A DNA stretch of 64,000 nucleotides from Lysobacter arenosi (GCF_016613475.2 NZ_CP071517.1:124001-188000), one strand, 5' to 3'; positions 45,841-57,834 are shown, counted from the stretch's first letter. The notes: a model not told the origin generated them from the letters alone. Made by a program: numbers and translations.

Positions 45841-45872
45841 AAAATGCCCGCATCGATGCGGGCATTCTTCTT
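45841..45872 (+). terminator. Intrinsic terminator of the pil operon
   Basis: AATGCCCGCAT and ATGCGGGCATT form an eleven-base-pair palindrome, followed by CTTCTT. It lies 60 bases after the pilE stop. Confidence 0.8.
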
Positions 45873-45896
45873 GGGCGATCGTGCCGGTACAAGGCA

Positions 45897-45936
45897 AAAA
45901 AAAAAGACCTGCGACAGCGTCGCAGGTCTTTTTTAT
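45897..45936. terminator. Strong bidirectional terminator
   Basis: GACCTGCGAC (45906-45915) and GTCGCAGGTC (45919-45928) pair perfectly with an AGC loop, flanked by nine A on one side and six T on the other. On the minus strand it lies directly beyond a copy of the tRNA-Asn 3' end, where a tRNA terminator would be expected. Confidence 0.9.
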
Positions 45937-45939
45937 TAT

Positions 45940-45959
45940 CTGGCGCCCGAAGTTGGACT
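45940..45959 (-). repeat. Duplicate of tRNA-Asn 3' end (attachment-site-like direct repeat)
   Basis: These 20 bases (CTGGCGCCCGAAGTTGGACT) are identical to 47223-47242, the CCA end and acceptor/T-arm of tRNA-Asn, in the same orientation. The remainder of the tRNA is absent here. This is the pattern left by integration of an element into a tRNA 3' end. Confidence 0.8.
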
Positions 45960-46028
45960 TGACGCGGGCGCCACGGTCGCCGGAGGCGTCGGCCTGACGG
46001 TCATGTGGCGCGCGTCAGGGATGAACGT

Positions 46029-46829
46029 CTAAGCCAGCCCCGGCTGGTACGCGGCAAGGAACGAGTTCAGTCGCGGCGCGTCGTAAGCGCACACCAGCCC
46101 GTTGTACTGGCCGCCGAGGATGTGCAGGCGCATCACGTCGTAGCGATGGCCCGGTTCGCGCACGTCCATCCGCCGGCCCTGATGGACCGCGTACACATAC
46201 GGGAAGGCGTTGGTCAGGTAGTCGAGGAAGTCGGGGACCGAAACGCGGTGGAAGGCGTTGAGGCACCAGTGGTTCATCTCCAGCGCTATGACCGGGCGAT
46301 AGCGCCATAGCGTCTCCGGAGCGCCCTTGATGACCTCCAGTTCGTAGCCCTCCACGTCCATCTTGATGAAGTCCACCGGGCCGATCTGCTGGGCTCGCAC
46401 CACGTCGTCCAGGCGATTGATCTGGATCGTCTCGACCGTGTGCCCCTCGGTGGCCTTGGTCTGATCCGACACGAAGCCACCCGATCTGTTGTTCGGGGCA
46501 AAGGTCAGTTCGGATACCGCCGCGGCCCGGCCCAGCCCGAGGTTATGCGTGGTCACGTTCGGCGCCTGCCGCGTGTTCTGGTGCAGCCAGTGATGCGTAC
46601 TGGGCGATGGCTCGAAGGCGTGGACCTGCTTGGCGATCTGGCTCAGGAGCAGGGCAGTGCAGCCGACATTGGCACCGATGTCCAACGCGACGTTACTGCC
46701 GGAGGCAAGGTGCCGGAACAGCTTCACGGTGTCAGGCTCAAACACCCCTCCATGTGCTGCGAGGTAGTCGTCGTCGGAGACGAGGGTGTAGCCCCGTCCG
46801 CCAATATCGATCCGTGCCGCTTGCTCCAT
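46029..46829 (-). CDS. FkbM-family methyltransferase
   Basis: This 266-residue protein has the SAM-binding motif VALDIGANVGCTALLLS near residue 50, VHAFEPSPSTHHWLHQN after it, and the FkbM-typical RLDDVVRAQQIGPVDFIKMDVEGYELEVIKGA split near 140. Family members O-methylate sugars or secondary metabolites. It is the only complete gene inside the 1.3 kb segment bounded by the tRNA-Asn repeats, so it is probably acquired cargo. The substrate is unknown. Confidence 0.88.
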   Translation of the reverse strand: MEQAARIDIGGRGYTLVSDDDYLAAHGGVFEPDTVKLFRHLASGSNVALDIGANVGCTALLLSQIAKQVHAFEPSPSTHHWLHQNTRQAPNVTTHNLGLGRAAAVSELTFAPNNRSGGFVSDQTKATEGHTVETIQINRLDDVVRAQQIGPVDFIKMDVEGYELEVIKGAPETLWRYRPVIALEMNHWCLNAFHRVSVPDFLDYLTNAFPYVYAVHQGRRMDVREPGHRYDVMRLHILGGQYNGLVCAYDAPRLNSFLAAYQPGLA

Positions 46830-47222
46830 TTAGCTTCACTCCGGACAGGTCTGCCCGATCATAAGGCATGCGCCTGCTGCAGATTGGGCGCTCCTAAGCG
46901 CGGCTTCGTCAGCGGCCCGGCCACTAGCCGCTGGCTGCACTGCGGCCCTGTAGCCGTCGCAGTGATCGCATTCCACAACGACCTGTGGCGGACGACCCTC
47001 AACCGGCATCTAGATGTGGGCATGGAGCGCAAGGCCAACGCGCCGTGTGAGGCCGTGGCGATCGCTTGGGTGGACCGGTGGGCTGTGGCGAATGCGGGGC
47101 GGATCAGGCGAGAGCTACCTGCACAGCCCAAGAGTTTTCGACAGTCCCGACAATTTTTGGAAAGTGGCCGCAGAAACGAAAAAGGCCCGCATCTCTGCAG
47201 GCCTCGATCTATATAGCTTGTA
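46830..47222. other. Gene-poor remainder of the tRNA-Asn-bounded segment
   Basis: No complete gene is recognisable in these 393 bases. A plus-strand open stretch at about 46950-47216 encodes a plausible but startless fragment with NDLWRTTLNRHLDVG and AIAWVDRWAVANAGRIRRE. It may be a remnant of an element gene, but I do not recognise it. The tRNA-Asn terminator occupies the right end. Confidence 0.45.
47179..47204 (-). terminator. Terminator of tRNA-Asn
   Basis: Read on the minus strand, AGGCCTGCA and TGCGGGCCT pair around GAGA with one wobble and are followed by TTTTT. It lies about 20 bases beyond the tRNA 3' end. Confidence 0.7.
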
Positions 47223-47242
47223 CTGGCGCCCGAAGTTGGACT
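47223..47242 (-). repeat. tRNA-Asn 3' end copy of the direct repeat
   Basis: Right-hand copy of the 20-base direct repeat, forming the intact tRNA-Asn 3' end. Its partner is at 45940-45959, and 1283 bases separate the starts. Confidence 0.8.
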
Positions 47243-47300
47243 CGAACCAACGACCCCCTGATTAACAGTCAAGTGCTCTAACCGGCTGAGCTATTCGGGC
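47224..47300 (-). tRNA. tRNA-Asn (anticodon GUU)
   Basis: The minus strand folds into a full cloverleaf of 77 bases including an encoded CCA. The acceptor stem is GCCCGAA/TTCGGGC, the anticodon loop CTGTTAA carries GTT, and the T-loop is GGTTCGAGTCC. It is intact and serves as one border of the FkbM segment. Confidence 0.97.
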
Positions 47301-47353
47301 GGGGACGGGCATTGTAAAGCCTCAGCGGACAGGGTCAATAGTCCAGGCGGAGA

Positions 47354-47857
47354 TCAGGGGGAATTACTGCTGATCGTGGCCATTGGCGTGCGTTCCGATC
47401 GGATCCGGCCTGCCTGGCTCACCTTGATGACACCAATCAATGGGCCATCCGCGTCGGCGTACACGTACAAGGTGAGATTGCTCCCCTCGCTGAAGCCGCC
47501 CGCCTGGAAGCGCAGACGCGGGCGATTGCTTGTGATCACCAGCCCGCGTCCGCCGGACGAAGCACGCACAAGCCTGCCGTCGCGTGCGGTGAATGCGATC
47601 CATCCCTGGTCCCAGACGCTGTCGTGCCTGCAGGTGACGCCATCCTGGCTCGGGCAGACCACGACCGGGGCGTTTCGCATCAGCGAGTGGGTTCTCGCCA
47701 TCGCCAGCGATGCCGTCAATTCATGGAAAACGCCATTGGCCCGGACCGCCAGGGTCATTTGCCTGAACGCGGGAGCGACCAGGCCCAGCGTCACCCCCAG
47801 TATCGCCACGGCCACCAGCAGTTCGATCAAGGTCAGGCCTTGCATGTGCCGGTCCAT
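47354..47857 (-). CDS. GspH/FimT-family pseudopilin, orphan
   Basis: This 167-residue protein has a very short leader with cleavage after Gly7 in QG|LTLIELLVAVAILG (Glu12 at position five). A GspH domain with two Cys (VVCPSQDGVTCRHD) follows. It is a second FimT-like protein, unlinked to the fimT-pilE operon 1.6 kb away and divergent from uvrB. An alternative ATG four codons in would shorten the leader to three residues. Confidence 0.85.
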   Translation of the reverse strand: MDRHMQGLTLIELLVAVAILGVTLGLVAPAFRQMTLAVRANGVFHELTASLAMARTHSLMRNAPVVVCPSQDGVTCRHDSVWDQGWIAFTARDGRLVRASSGGRGLVITSNRPRLRFQAGGFSEGSNLTLYVYADADGPLIGVIKVSQAGRIRSERTPMATISSNSP

Positions 47858-48011
47858 GGCGCCAGTTCCGGTGTCGCGGGCAGCCGACTATCCGCGCGCC
47901 GGCAGCTGAATCCAGTCGGCGCCCGGACGTGAGCCGGGGTAGGGAAGGGCCGCCGCTGCCCCCATCTCCAGCAGCGACTACACTGAAGGATTACCCCCGG
48001 GGCCATCGCCG

Positions 48012-50045
<2,034 letters not shown>

Positions 50046-50055
50046 TTCCTTCACT

Positions 50056-50080
50056 ATCGTTCCCGCCAAGGCGGGAATGA
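50056..50080. repeat. REP-like inverted repeat after uvrB
   Basis: TTCCCGCC and GGCGGGAA frame AA eleven bases after the uvrB stop. Same family as 16106. Confidence 0.65.
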
Positions 50081-50156
50081 GACGACAAGGGTGTTGCCGC
50101 CATCGCGCCGACGGGCTAAACTGCGCGCCCTCGTGAGCCACTTGTGGCGAAACGAA

Positions 50157-50231
50157 GGGCGGTTAGCTCAGCGGTAGAGCACTACCTTGACATGGTAGGG
50201 GTCACAGGTTCGAACCCTGTACCGCCCACCA
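50157..50231 (+). tRNA. tRNA-Val (anticodon GAC)
   Basis: A 75-base cloverleaf with encoded CCA. The acceptor stem is GGGCGGT/ACCGCCC, the anticodon stem-loop CTACCTTGACATGGTAG carries GAC, and the T-loop is GGTTCGAACCC. A strong terminator follows ten bases later. Confidence 0.97.
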
Positions 50232-50240
50232 ATATGTTGC

Positions 50241-50274
50241 GAACGGCCGGGCTCTGCCCGGCCGTTCTGCTTTC
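50241..50274 (+). terminator. Intrinsic terminator of tRNA-Val
   Basis: GAACGGCCGGGC and GCCCGGCCGTTC pair over twelve bases around TCT, followed by TGCTTT. The core is shared with the terminators at 30024 and 36099. Confidence 0.85.
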
Positions 50275-50311
50275 CGGGCCCGGGTTTCCGATGCCTGCAC
50301 GCGCTCCGGCG

Positions 50312-50340
50312 TTGACTTGGCCGCGCGAAGACCCAACTAT
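50312..50340 (+). promoter_or_regulatory. Predicted sigma-70 promoter of thrS
   Basis: TTGACT (50312-50317) and AACTAT (50335-50340) are 17 bases apart. It lies downstream of the tRNA-Val terminator and would start a leader of about 230 bases ahead of thrS. Confidence 0.55.
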
Positions 50341-50400
50341 TTCACCCTGGCATCCGGCAATCGGCCGGAGGCAGGACCCAGAGGTGGCCCGCGGCAACAC

Positions 50401-50494
50401 CGTCGGCCGAGCGTGCGACATGAGCACTACCACTTCCCATCGCTGAACGCCGACGACGCCCCTGCAGGACGGCGCCGCGGCGCCGTTTTTGTTT
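50401..50494 (+). promoter_or_regulatory. Predicted transcription attenuator of thrS
   Basis: Three alternative stems can be drawn. Stem 1:2 pairs CGTCGGC (50401-50407) with GCCGACG (50449-50455) and encloses the leader peptide. Stem 2:3 pairs CGCCG (50448-50452) with CGGCG (50470-50474). Stem 3:4 pairs ACGGCGC (50469-50475) with GCGCCGT (50480-50486) and is followed by TTTTGTTT, making an intrinsic terminator. Stalling at the Thr codons would block 1:2, allow 2:3 and prevent termination. Confidence 0.55.
50420..50446 (+). CDS. Putative thrS leader peptide, Met-Ser-Thr-Thr-Thr-Ser-His-Arg
   Basis: An ATG-initiated ORF of eight codons with three consecutive threonine codons (ACT ACC ACT, 50426-50434), then a stop. 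It lies between a predicted promoter and a terminator hairpin that ends 86 bases before thrS. The ribosome-binding site is weak (GAGCG about eight bases upstream). The position and codon content fit a leader peptide for attenuation controlled by charged tRNA-Thr; this is inferred, not shown. Confidence 0.6.
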   Translation: MSTTTSHR

Positions 50495-50575
50495 CCGGAA
50501 GCCGACATTTGCCGCCGCTTCCGACGATCTCCAACCGCCAAGCCGCGCACCCGCGCGCCAGCAAGACGCCCTCTC

Positions 50576-52477
50576 ATGATCGCAATCACCCTCCCTGACG
50601 GCAGCCGCCGCGAATTCGAACAGCCCGTGTCCGTCGGCGAGGTCGCCGCCTCGATCGGCGCCGGCCTGGCCAAGGCTGCCCTTGCGGGCAAGGTCGACGG
50701 CAAGCTCGTCGATTCCAGCTTCCGCATCGACCACGACGCCTCGCTCGAGATCGTCACCGAAAAGCACCCCGACGCCCTCGAAGTGCTGCGCCACTCCACC
50801 GCGCACCTGCTGGCGCAGGCCGTGCAGCGCCTGTACCCGGGCGCGCAGGTCACCATCGGCCCGGTCATCGACAACGGCTTCTATTACGACTTCGCCTACG
50901 AGCGCCCGTTCACGCCGGAAGACCTGCCGGCGATCGAGGCGGAGATGCAGAAGATCGTCAAGGAAGCCCTGCCGGTCTCGCGTGGCGTGAAGTCGCGTGA
51001 CGACGCGGTCGCGTTCTTCCGTGGCATCGGCGAGGCCTACAAGGCCGAGATCATCGAATCGATCCCGGCCAGCGAAGACCTCTCGCTGTACAGCCAGGGC
51101 GAGTTCACCGACCTGTGCCGCGGCCCGCACGTGCCGTCCACCGACAAGCTGCGCGCCTTCAAGCTGATGAAGGTCGCCGGCGCCTACTGGCGCGGCGATT
51201 CCAACAACCAGATGCTCAGCCGCATCTACGGCACCGCCTGGCTCAACGACAAGGACCTCAAGGCCTACCTGACCCAGCTTGAGGAAGCCGAGAAGCGCGA
51301 CCATCGCAAGATCGCCAAGCAGCAGGACCTGTTCCACCTGCAGGAAGAGGCCCCGGGCCTGATCTTCTGGCACCCCAAGGGCTGGTCGATCTGGCAGGTC
51401 GTCGAGCAGTACATGCGCAAGGTCTACCGCGACAGCGGATACCAGGAAGTGCGCTGCCCGCAGATCCTCGACGTGTCGCTGTGGCAGAAGTCCGGCCACT
51501 GGGACAACTACCAGGAGAACATGTTCTTCACCGAGTCGGAGAAGCGCACCTACGCGCTCAAGCCGATGAACTGCCCGGGTCACGTGCAGGTGTTCAACCA
51601 CGGCCTGCACAGCTACCGCGACCTGCCGATCCGCTACGGCGAGTTCGGCGCCTGCCACCGCAACGAGCCCTCCGGCGCGCTGCACGGCATCCTGCGCGTG
51701 CGCGGTTTCACCCAGGACGACGGCCACATCTTCTGCACCGAGGACCAGATCGAGGCCGAGGTCAGCGCCTTCCACCAGCAAGCCCTGGCCGTCTACGACG
51801 TCTTCGGCTTCAGTGAGATCCAGATCAAGATCGCCCTGCGCCCGGACAAGCGCCTGGGCGACGATGCCACCTGGGACAAGGCCGAGAACGCCCTGCGTTC
51901 GGCCCTGAGCGCGGCCGGCGTGCAGTGGGAAGAGCTGCCCGGCGAGGGCGCCTTCTACGGCCCCAAGATCGAATACCACCTCAAGGACGCCATCGGCCGC
52001 ACCTGGCAGCTGGGCACCATGCAGGTCGATTTCATGATGCCGGGCCGCCTGGGCGCCGAATATGTCGACGAAAGCAGCCAGCGCCGCCACCCGGTGATGC
52101 TGCACCGGGCCATTGTCGGCTCGATGGAGCGCTTCATCGGCATCCTGATCGAGCACCATGCCGGCCAGTTCCCGGCCTGGCTGGCCCCGATCCAGGCGGT
52201 GGTCATGAACATCACCGATGCCCAGGGCGATTACGTGGACGAAGTCCGGAAAACCCTTGCAAATCAAGGATTCCGGGTCCACGCCGATTTGCGCAACGAA
52301 AAGATCGGCTATAAGATTCGCGAGCATACCCTGCAGCGCGTGCCCTACCTGCTCGTGGTCGGAGACCGTGAGAAGGAAAACGGCCAGATTTCTGTGCGCA
52401 CGCGGGGAGGGGAGGACCTCGGGACGATGACCGTCTCCGAATTCGCCTCGCGTTTGCGCAATGAGGGCGTTCAATAA
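50576..52477 (+). CDS. thrS: Threonyl-tRNA synthetase
   Basis: The start at 50576 gives 633 residues. It has the TGS domain ([19 protein letters not shown]), the editing domain with [14 protein letters not shown], the class II catalytic core (motif 2 region [21 protein letters not shown], motif 3 [20 protein letters not shown] in parts) and the C-terminal anticodon-binding domain. It charges tRNA-Thr. E. coli ThrRS represses its own translation; here a leader-peptide/terminator arrangement upstream suggests a different control. Confidence 0.97.
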   Translation: MIAITLPDGSRREFEQPVSVGEVAASIGAGLAKAALAGKVDGKLVDSSFRIDHDASLEIVTEKHPDALEVLRHSTAHLLAQAVQRLYPGAQVTIGPVIDNGFYYDFAYERPFTPEDLPAIEAEMQKIVKEALPVSRGVKSRDDAVAFFRGIGEAYKAEIIESIPASEDLSLYSQGEFTDLCRGPHVPSTDKLRAFKLMKVAGAYWRGDSNNQMLSRIYGTAWLNDKDLKAYLTQLEEAEKRDHRKIAKQQDLFHLQEEAPGLIFWHPKGWSIWQVVEQYMRKVYRDSGYQEVRCPQILDVSLWQKSGHWDNYQENMFFTESEKRTYALKPMNCPGHVQVFNHGLHSYRDLPIRYGEFGACHRNEPSGALHGILRVRGFTQDDGHIFCTEDQIEAEVSAFHQQALAVYDVFGFSEIQIKIALRPDKRLGDDATWDKAENALRSALSAAGVQWEELPGEGAFYGPKIEYHLKDAIGRTWQLGTMQVDFMMPGRLGAEYVDESSQRRHPVMLHRAIVGSMERFIGILIEHHAGQFPAWLAPIQAVVMNITDAQGDYVDEVRKTLANQGFRVHADLRNEKIGYKIREHTLQRVPYLLVVGDREKENGQISVRTRGGEDLGTMTVSEFASRLRNEGVQ

Positions 52478-52546
52478 GCCCGTGAGCTGCCCAGGTCCGG
52501 CTGCCACCCCACGGTGGCCGGCACGATCCATACCGGAGATTGCAAC

Positions 52547-53071
52547 ATCAGTACCCCCGAAAAGCCGAATCGCAAGAACCAGGAAATCCGCGTCCCGCGC
52601 GTGCGCGTGATTGGTAGTGATGGCGAGATGATCGGCGTGCTTACGCGCGACGAAGCGCTGCGCATGGCAGAAGACGAAGGCCTCGACCTCGTCGAAATCC
52701 AGCCCAACGCTGATCCGCCGGTCTGCAAGGTCATGGACTTCGGCAAGTTCCGCTTCGAGCAGCAGAAGAAGGCCAACGAGGCGAAGAAGAAGACCAAGCA
52801 GGTCGAGATCAAGGAACTCAAGTTCCGTCCGGTGACCGACGAAGGCGACTACCAGATCAAGCTGCGCAACATGCGCCGCTTCCTGGAAGAGGGCGACAAG
52901 GTCAAGGTCAACATCCGCTTCCGTGGCCGAGAGATGAGCCACCAGGAACTCGGCCGCGAGATGGCCGCGCGGATCGAGGCCGACCTGGGCGAGGACATCG
53001 TGATCGAGTCGCGCCCGCGCCTGGAAGGCCGGCAGATGGTCATGATGATCGCGCCGAAGAAGAAGGTCTGA
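52547..53071 (+). CDS. infC: Translation initiation factor IF-3, non-canonical ATC start
   Basis: The conserved N-terminus [22 protein letters not shown] begins directly after an ATC codon at 52547, with GGAG eight bases upstream. No ATG or TTG is available near this place; a GTG at 52514 would add 11 residues not expected in the family. The 174-residue protein has the IF-3 N domain (to about 80), a lysine-rich linker ([14 protein letters not shown]) and the C domain ending [11 protein letters not shown]-3 discriminates against such start codons, which gives autoregulation in E. coli, where the codon is ATT. Confidence 0.93.
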   Translation: MSTPEKPNRKNQEIRVPRVRVIGSDGEMIGVLTRDEALRMAEDEGLDLVEIQPNADPPVCKVMDFGKFRFEQQKKANEAKKKTKQVEIKELKFRPVTDEGDYQIKLRNMRRFLEEGDKVKVNIRFRGREMSHQELGREMAARIEADLGEDIVIESRPRLEGRQMVMMIAPKKKV

Positions 53072-53080
53072 CGCTTTACA

Positions 53081-53104
53081 CCCTCTCCCGCCTGCGGAGA
53101 GGGG
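53081..53104. repeat. Inverted repeat after infC
   Basis: CCCTCTCCCGC and GCGGAGAGGGG pair imperfectly around CT, nine bases after the infC stop. Same family as 4651, 17951 and 37574; may attenuate read-through into rpmI. Confidence 0.55.
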
Positions 53105-53154
53105 CTCAGGGGGCCAAACCCCCCGCTCAAACCTCTGATTCTGAAAGAAAACAT

Positions 53155-53183
53155 TTGCAAGCCCGGCAGCCAGCCCGCATAAT
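53155..53183 (+). promoter_or_regulatory. Predicted internal promoter for rpmI-rplT
   Basis: TTGCAA (53155-53160) and CATAAT (53178-53183) are 17 bases apart, close to consensus at both boxes. It lies between infC and rpmI and would give a leader of about 150 bases, long enough for an L20-binding site, though I cannot identify one. Confidence 0.6.
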
Positions 53184-53339
53184 GTGCGGCCCGGTTCGCC
53201 GGGTTTGTTGTGTGCTGTACCAGGAACCTGTCGTAGAATCCTTTCAAGATCAACGACTTACAAGCCGGCAAGGGCAGGACGGAAAGAGTGGCGCAAGCCA
53301 CCGCCCAGGCCAGTGACCAAACTCCGAAAGGACATCGCA

Positions 53340-53537
53340 ATGCCCAAGATCAAGACCAATCGGGCGGCAGCCAAGCGCTTCCGGAAGACTGCTTCCGGCA
53401 AGTACAAGTGCGGCCACGCCAACAAGAGCCACATCCTCACCAAGAAGGCGACCAAGCGGAAGCGCAACCTGCGGCAGACGAACCATGTTCGTGCCGAGGA
53501 CGCGGGCCGTCTGGACCGCATGCTGCCTTATCTCTGA
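53340..53537 (+). CDS. rpmI: 50S ribosomal protein L35
   Basis: The start at 53340 gives 65 residues with the L35 pattern [20 protein letters not shown], then [16 protein letters not shown] and the end [21 protein letters not shown] site precedes the ATG. It is co-transcribed with rplT, 13 bases downstream. Confidence 0.97.
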   Translation: MPKIKTNRAAAKRFRKTASGKYKCGHANKSHILTKKATKRKRNLRQTNHVRAEDAGRLDRMLPYL

Positions 53538-53550
53538 GGAGGACTGAACA

Positions 53551-55042
<1,492 letters not shown>

Positions 55043-55053
55043 GCGACAGCAAA

Positions 55054-55080
55054 TGGGTCCCGGCGTTCGCCGGGATGACG
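55054..55080. repeat. REP-like inverted repeat inside the pheS-pheT operon
   Basis: GGTCCCGGCG and CGCCGGGATGACG frame TT in the 67-base gap between the two subunit genes. Same family as 16106. Confidence 0.7.
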
Positions 55081-55109
55081 AAGCAGAGATACCGGACACC
55101 AACGCCGCA

Positions 55110-57500
55110 ATGAAATTCTCCGAAAACTGGCTGCGACAGCATGTGCCGACCACCGCGACGCGCGACGAACTCGCCGCGACGCTGACCGCGATCGGCCTGG
55201 AAGTCGAGGAAGTGACCGCGCTGGGCGAATCGCTCGACGGCGTCGTCGTCGGCCACATCGTCAGCGCCGAAAAGCATCCCGAAGCCGACCGCCTGCAGGT
55301 CTGCCAGGTCGACACCGGCAATGGCACCGTGCAGATCGTCTGCGGCGCGCCCAATGCGCGCCCGGGCCTGAAGGCACCGCTGGCGATGGTCGGCGCGAAC
55401 CTGCCCGGCGGCATCGCGATCAAGGCCGCCAAGCTGCGCGGCGTCGAGTCGTCGGGAATGCTGTGCTCGGCCAAGGAACTGGGCGTCGATCCCGACGCAT
55501 CGGGCCTGCTCGAGTTGCCGGTCGATGCGCCGGTGGGCGCGCCGCTCGCGCAGTACCTCGGCCTTCCCGATGCCAGCATCGAGATCAAGCTCACGCCCAA
55601 CCGCGCCGACTGCTTCAGCGTCCGTGGAATCGCCTACGACGTGGCCGCGGCACTGGCCAGCGAAGTGCATGACTTCGACGCCACGCCGGTGGTGGCACAG
55701 AGCGATGCGACGATGGTCGTCGAACTGCAGGCCGGCGCCCGCGTGCCGCGCTTCGTCGGCCGCGTCATCGACAACGTCGACGCCACGGTGGCGACGCCGG
55801 CATGGATGGCCGAACGCCTGCGCCGCAGCGGCGTGCGTCCGATCAGCTTCCTCGTCGACGTCACCCAGTACGTGATGCTCGAACTCGGGCAGCCGATGCA
55901 CGCCTTCGACAAGGCGACGCTGGAAGGCGCCGTAGTCGTTCGCCCGGCACGCGCGGGCGAGGAACTCAAACTGCTCGACGGCCGCACGGTCGCGCTCGAC
56001 GAGGAGTTCCTCGTCGTCGCCGACAGCCGTGGCGGCAATGGCGCACGCGCAGTTGCGCTCGGCGGAATCATGGGCGGGTTCGACACCCGCGTGACCGATG
56101 CCACCCGCAGCGTCTTCCTTGAAGCCGCGCACTGGGTGCCGTCGGCGATCATCGGCCGCAGCCGCAAGCTCGGCATGCACACCGATGCCGGCCACCGCTT
56201 CGAGCGTGGCGTCGATCCGGAGCTGCCGCGCATCGCCGTCGAGTACGCGACGAAGCTGATCCTCGACATCGCCGGCGGTGTCACCGGCCCGATCATCGAA
56301 GCCGTATTGCCCGAACACCTGCAGCCGTCGCAGCCGATCACGCTGCGACGCGCGCGCCTGGCGCGCGTGCTGGGCCTGCAGGTCGCCGATGCCGAAGTCG
56401 AGCGCATCCTGCGCGCGCTCGGCCTGTCGGTGGAGAACCTTGCTGACGGTTGGCGCGTGATCCCGCCGAGCCGCCGCTTCGACCTGGCGATCGAGGAAGA
56501 CCTGATCGAGGAAATCGCGCGCATCCACGGCTACGACTCGATCCCCACGACGCTGCCGAGCGGCGCCGCGCGCCTGGTCGCGCCGAGCGAAACCCGCGTC
56601 GAGGACGCCAGCGCCCGCCGCCAGATGGCCTCGCGCGACTACCTGGAAGCGGTCAACTACGCCTTCGTCGAAGCCGACCTGCTGGCCCGGTGGGGCAAGG
56701 CCGACGGTGCCGTGCCACTGGCCAACCCGCTCAGCGCCGAGCTGGGCGTGATGCGCACGGCCCTGCTGCCCGGCCTGGTCGCCGCGCTGGCGCGCAACAC
56801 CGTGCGCCAGCAGCCGCGCGTGCGCCTGTTCGAGCTGGGCAATGTCTTCAGCGCAAATGGAAGCGATGCACCGCGCGAGACCCCGCGCATTGCCGCCGCT
56901 ATCTGCGGCGAGGCGACCGCCGAGCAGTGGGCGACGACCGCCCGTCCGGCCGGTTTCCACGACCTCCGGGGCGACCTGGACAGCCTGGCTGCCCTGGCCG
57001 GTGCCAACCTCGAATACCGCCCGTCGCAGCCCTCCTGGGCGCACCCGGGCCGTTCCGCCGACGTCTACCGCGACGGTGTCCAGCTGGGCTGGATCGGCCA
57101 GCTGCACCCCCGCCTGCAGCGCTCATTGGACATCGATGTCGACGTGGTGGCCTTCGAGCTCGATCTGGAGCCGCTGTTCAGGCGCGCGGTGGCCAAGGCC
57201 GGCGCGCTGTCGAAGTACCCGTCGGTGCGCCGCGACCTGGCGTTCGTCGTGGCTGAATCGGTCACCACCTGGGGTGCCTTGTCGGCCGCCGTTCGTCGGG
57301 CTGCGGGAACCGCTCTTCGCGATCTGGTCCTGTTCGACAAATACCAGGGCAAGGGCGTGGAACCGGGTTTCAAAAGTCTTGCTATGGGCTTGATTCTGCA
57401 GGATGAATCGCGCACGCTCACTGACCGTGACGTGGACGCAACGGTGGCTTCGGTGACCGATGCCCTGCAGCGCGAACACGGTGCGGTGATCCGGGGCTGA
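55110..57500 (+). CDS. pheT: Phenylalanyl-tRNA synthetase beta subunit
   Basis: Starting at 55110 gives 796 residues. It has the N-terminal tRNA-binding OB domain ([31 protein letters not shown] in part), the B3/B4 editing domain, the B5 domain, the inactive class II-like core and a C-terminal ferredoxin-like anticodon domain ([14 protein letters not shown]). The start and domain order are those of the standard long form. Confidence 0.97.
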   Translation: MKFSENWLRQHVPTTATRDELAATLTAIGLEVEEVTALGESLDGVVVGHIVSAEKHPEADRLQVCQVDTGNGTVQIVCGAPNARPGLKAPLAMVGANLPGGIAIKAAKLRGVESSGMLCSAKELGVDPDASGLLELPVDAPVGAPLAQYLGLPDASIEIKLTPNRADCFSVRGIAYDVAAALASEVHDFDATPVVAQSDATMVVELQAGARVPRFVGRVIDNVDATVATPAWMAERLRRSGVRPISFLVDVTQYVMLELGQPMHAFDKATLEGAVVVRPARAGEELKLLDGRTVALDEEFLVVADSRGGNGARAVALGGIMGGFDTRVTDATRSVFLEAAHWVPSAIIGRSRKLGMHTDAGHRFERGVDPELPRIAVEYATKLILDIAGGVTGPIIEAVLPEHLQPSQPITLRRARLARVLGLQVADAEVERILRALGLSVENLADGWRVIPPSRRFDLAIEEDLIEEIARIHGYDSIPTTLPSGAARLVAPSETRVEDASARRQMASRDYLEAVNYAFVEADLLARWGKADGAVPLANPLSAELGVMRTALLPGLVAALARNTVRQQPRVRLFELGNVFSANGSDAPRETPRIAAAICGEATAEQWATTARPAGFHDLRGDLDSLAALAGANLEYRPSQPSWAHPGRSADVYRDGVQLGWIGQLHPRLQRSLDIDVDVVAFELDLEPLFRRAVAKAGALSKYPSVRRDLAFVVAESVTTWGALSAAVRRAAGTALRDLVLFDKYQGKGVEPGFKSLAMGLILQDESRTLTDRDVDATVASVTDALQREHGAVIRG

Positions 57501-57516
57501 GGTTGAAGGAAAAAAG

Positions 57517-57834
57517 ATGGCACTGACCAAAGCTGAGATGGCCGAGCGCCTGTTCGACGAAGTCGGGCTGAACAAGCGCGAGGCCAAGGAATTCGTTGAT
57601 TCCTTCTTCGACGCCCTTCGCGAGGCGCTGGAGCAGGGCCGCCAGGTGAAGCTGTCGGGTTTCGGCAACTTCGACCTGCGCCGCAAGAACCAGCGGCCGG
57701 GTCGCAACCCGAAGACCGGCGAGGAGATTCCGATCTCCGCGCGCACCGTGGTGACCTTCCGTCCCGGACAGAAGCTCAAGGAACGCGTGGAAGCGTATAG
57801 CGGCGTTGAACAGGCAGGAGTGAAGCATGCTTGA
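57517..57834 (+). CDS. ihfA: Integration host factor alpha subunit
   Basis: This 105-residue DNA-bending protein begins [25 protein letters not shown] and has the beta-arm [29 protein letters not shown] in part. AAGGAAAA precedes the ATG. It forms a heterodimer with IhfB and has roles in nucleoid shape, recombination and sigma-54 promoters. It overlaps the MerR gene by eight bases. Confidence 0.97.
   Translation: MALTKAEMAERLFDEVGLNKREAKEFVDSFFDALREALEQGRQVKLSGFGNFDLRRKNQRPGRNPKTGEEIPISARTVVTFRPGQKLKERVEAYSGVEQAGVKHA

Noticed and set aside
46440..47216. A 258-codon plus-strand ORF covering part of the FkbM gene
   Set aside because: The first half is antisense to FkbM and cannot be real. Only the distal part after about 46900 looks possibly coding, and it is listed as a remnant.
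50342..52942. An 866-codon minus-strand frame over thrS and infC
   Set aside because: It is antisense to two well-identified genes and shows only biased composition, no domain and no ribosome-binding site.
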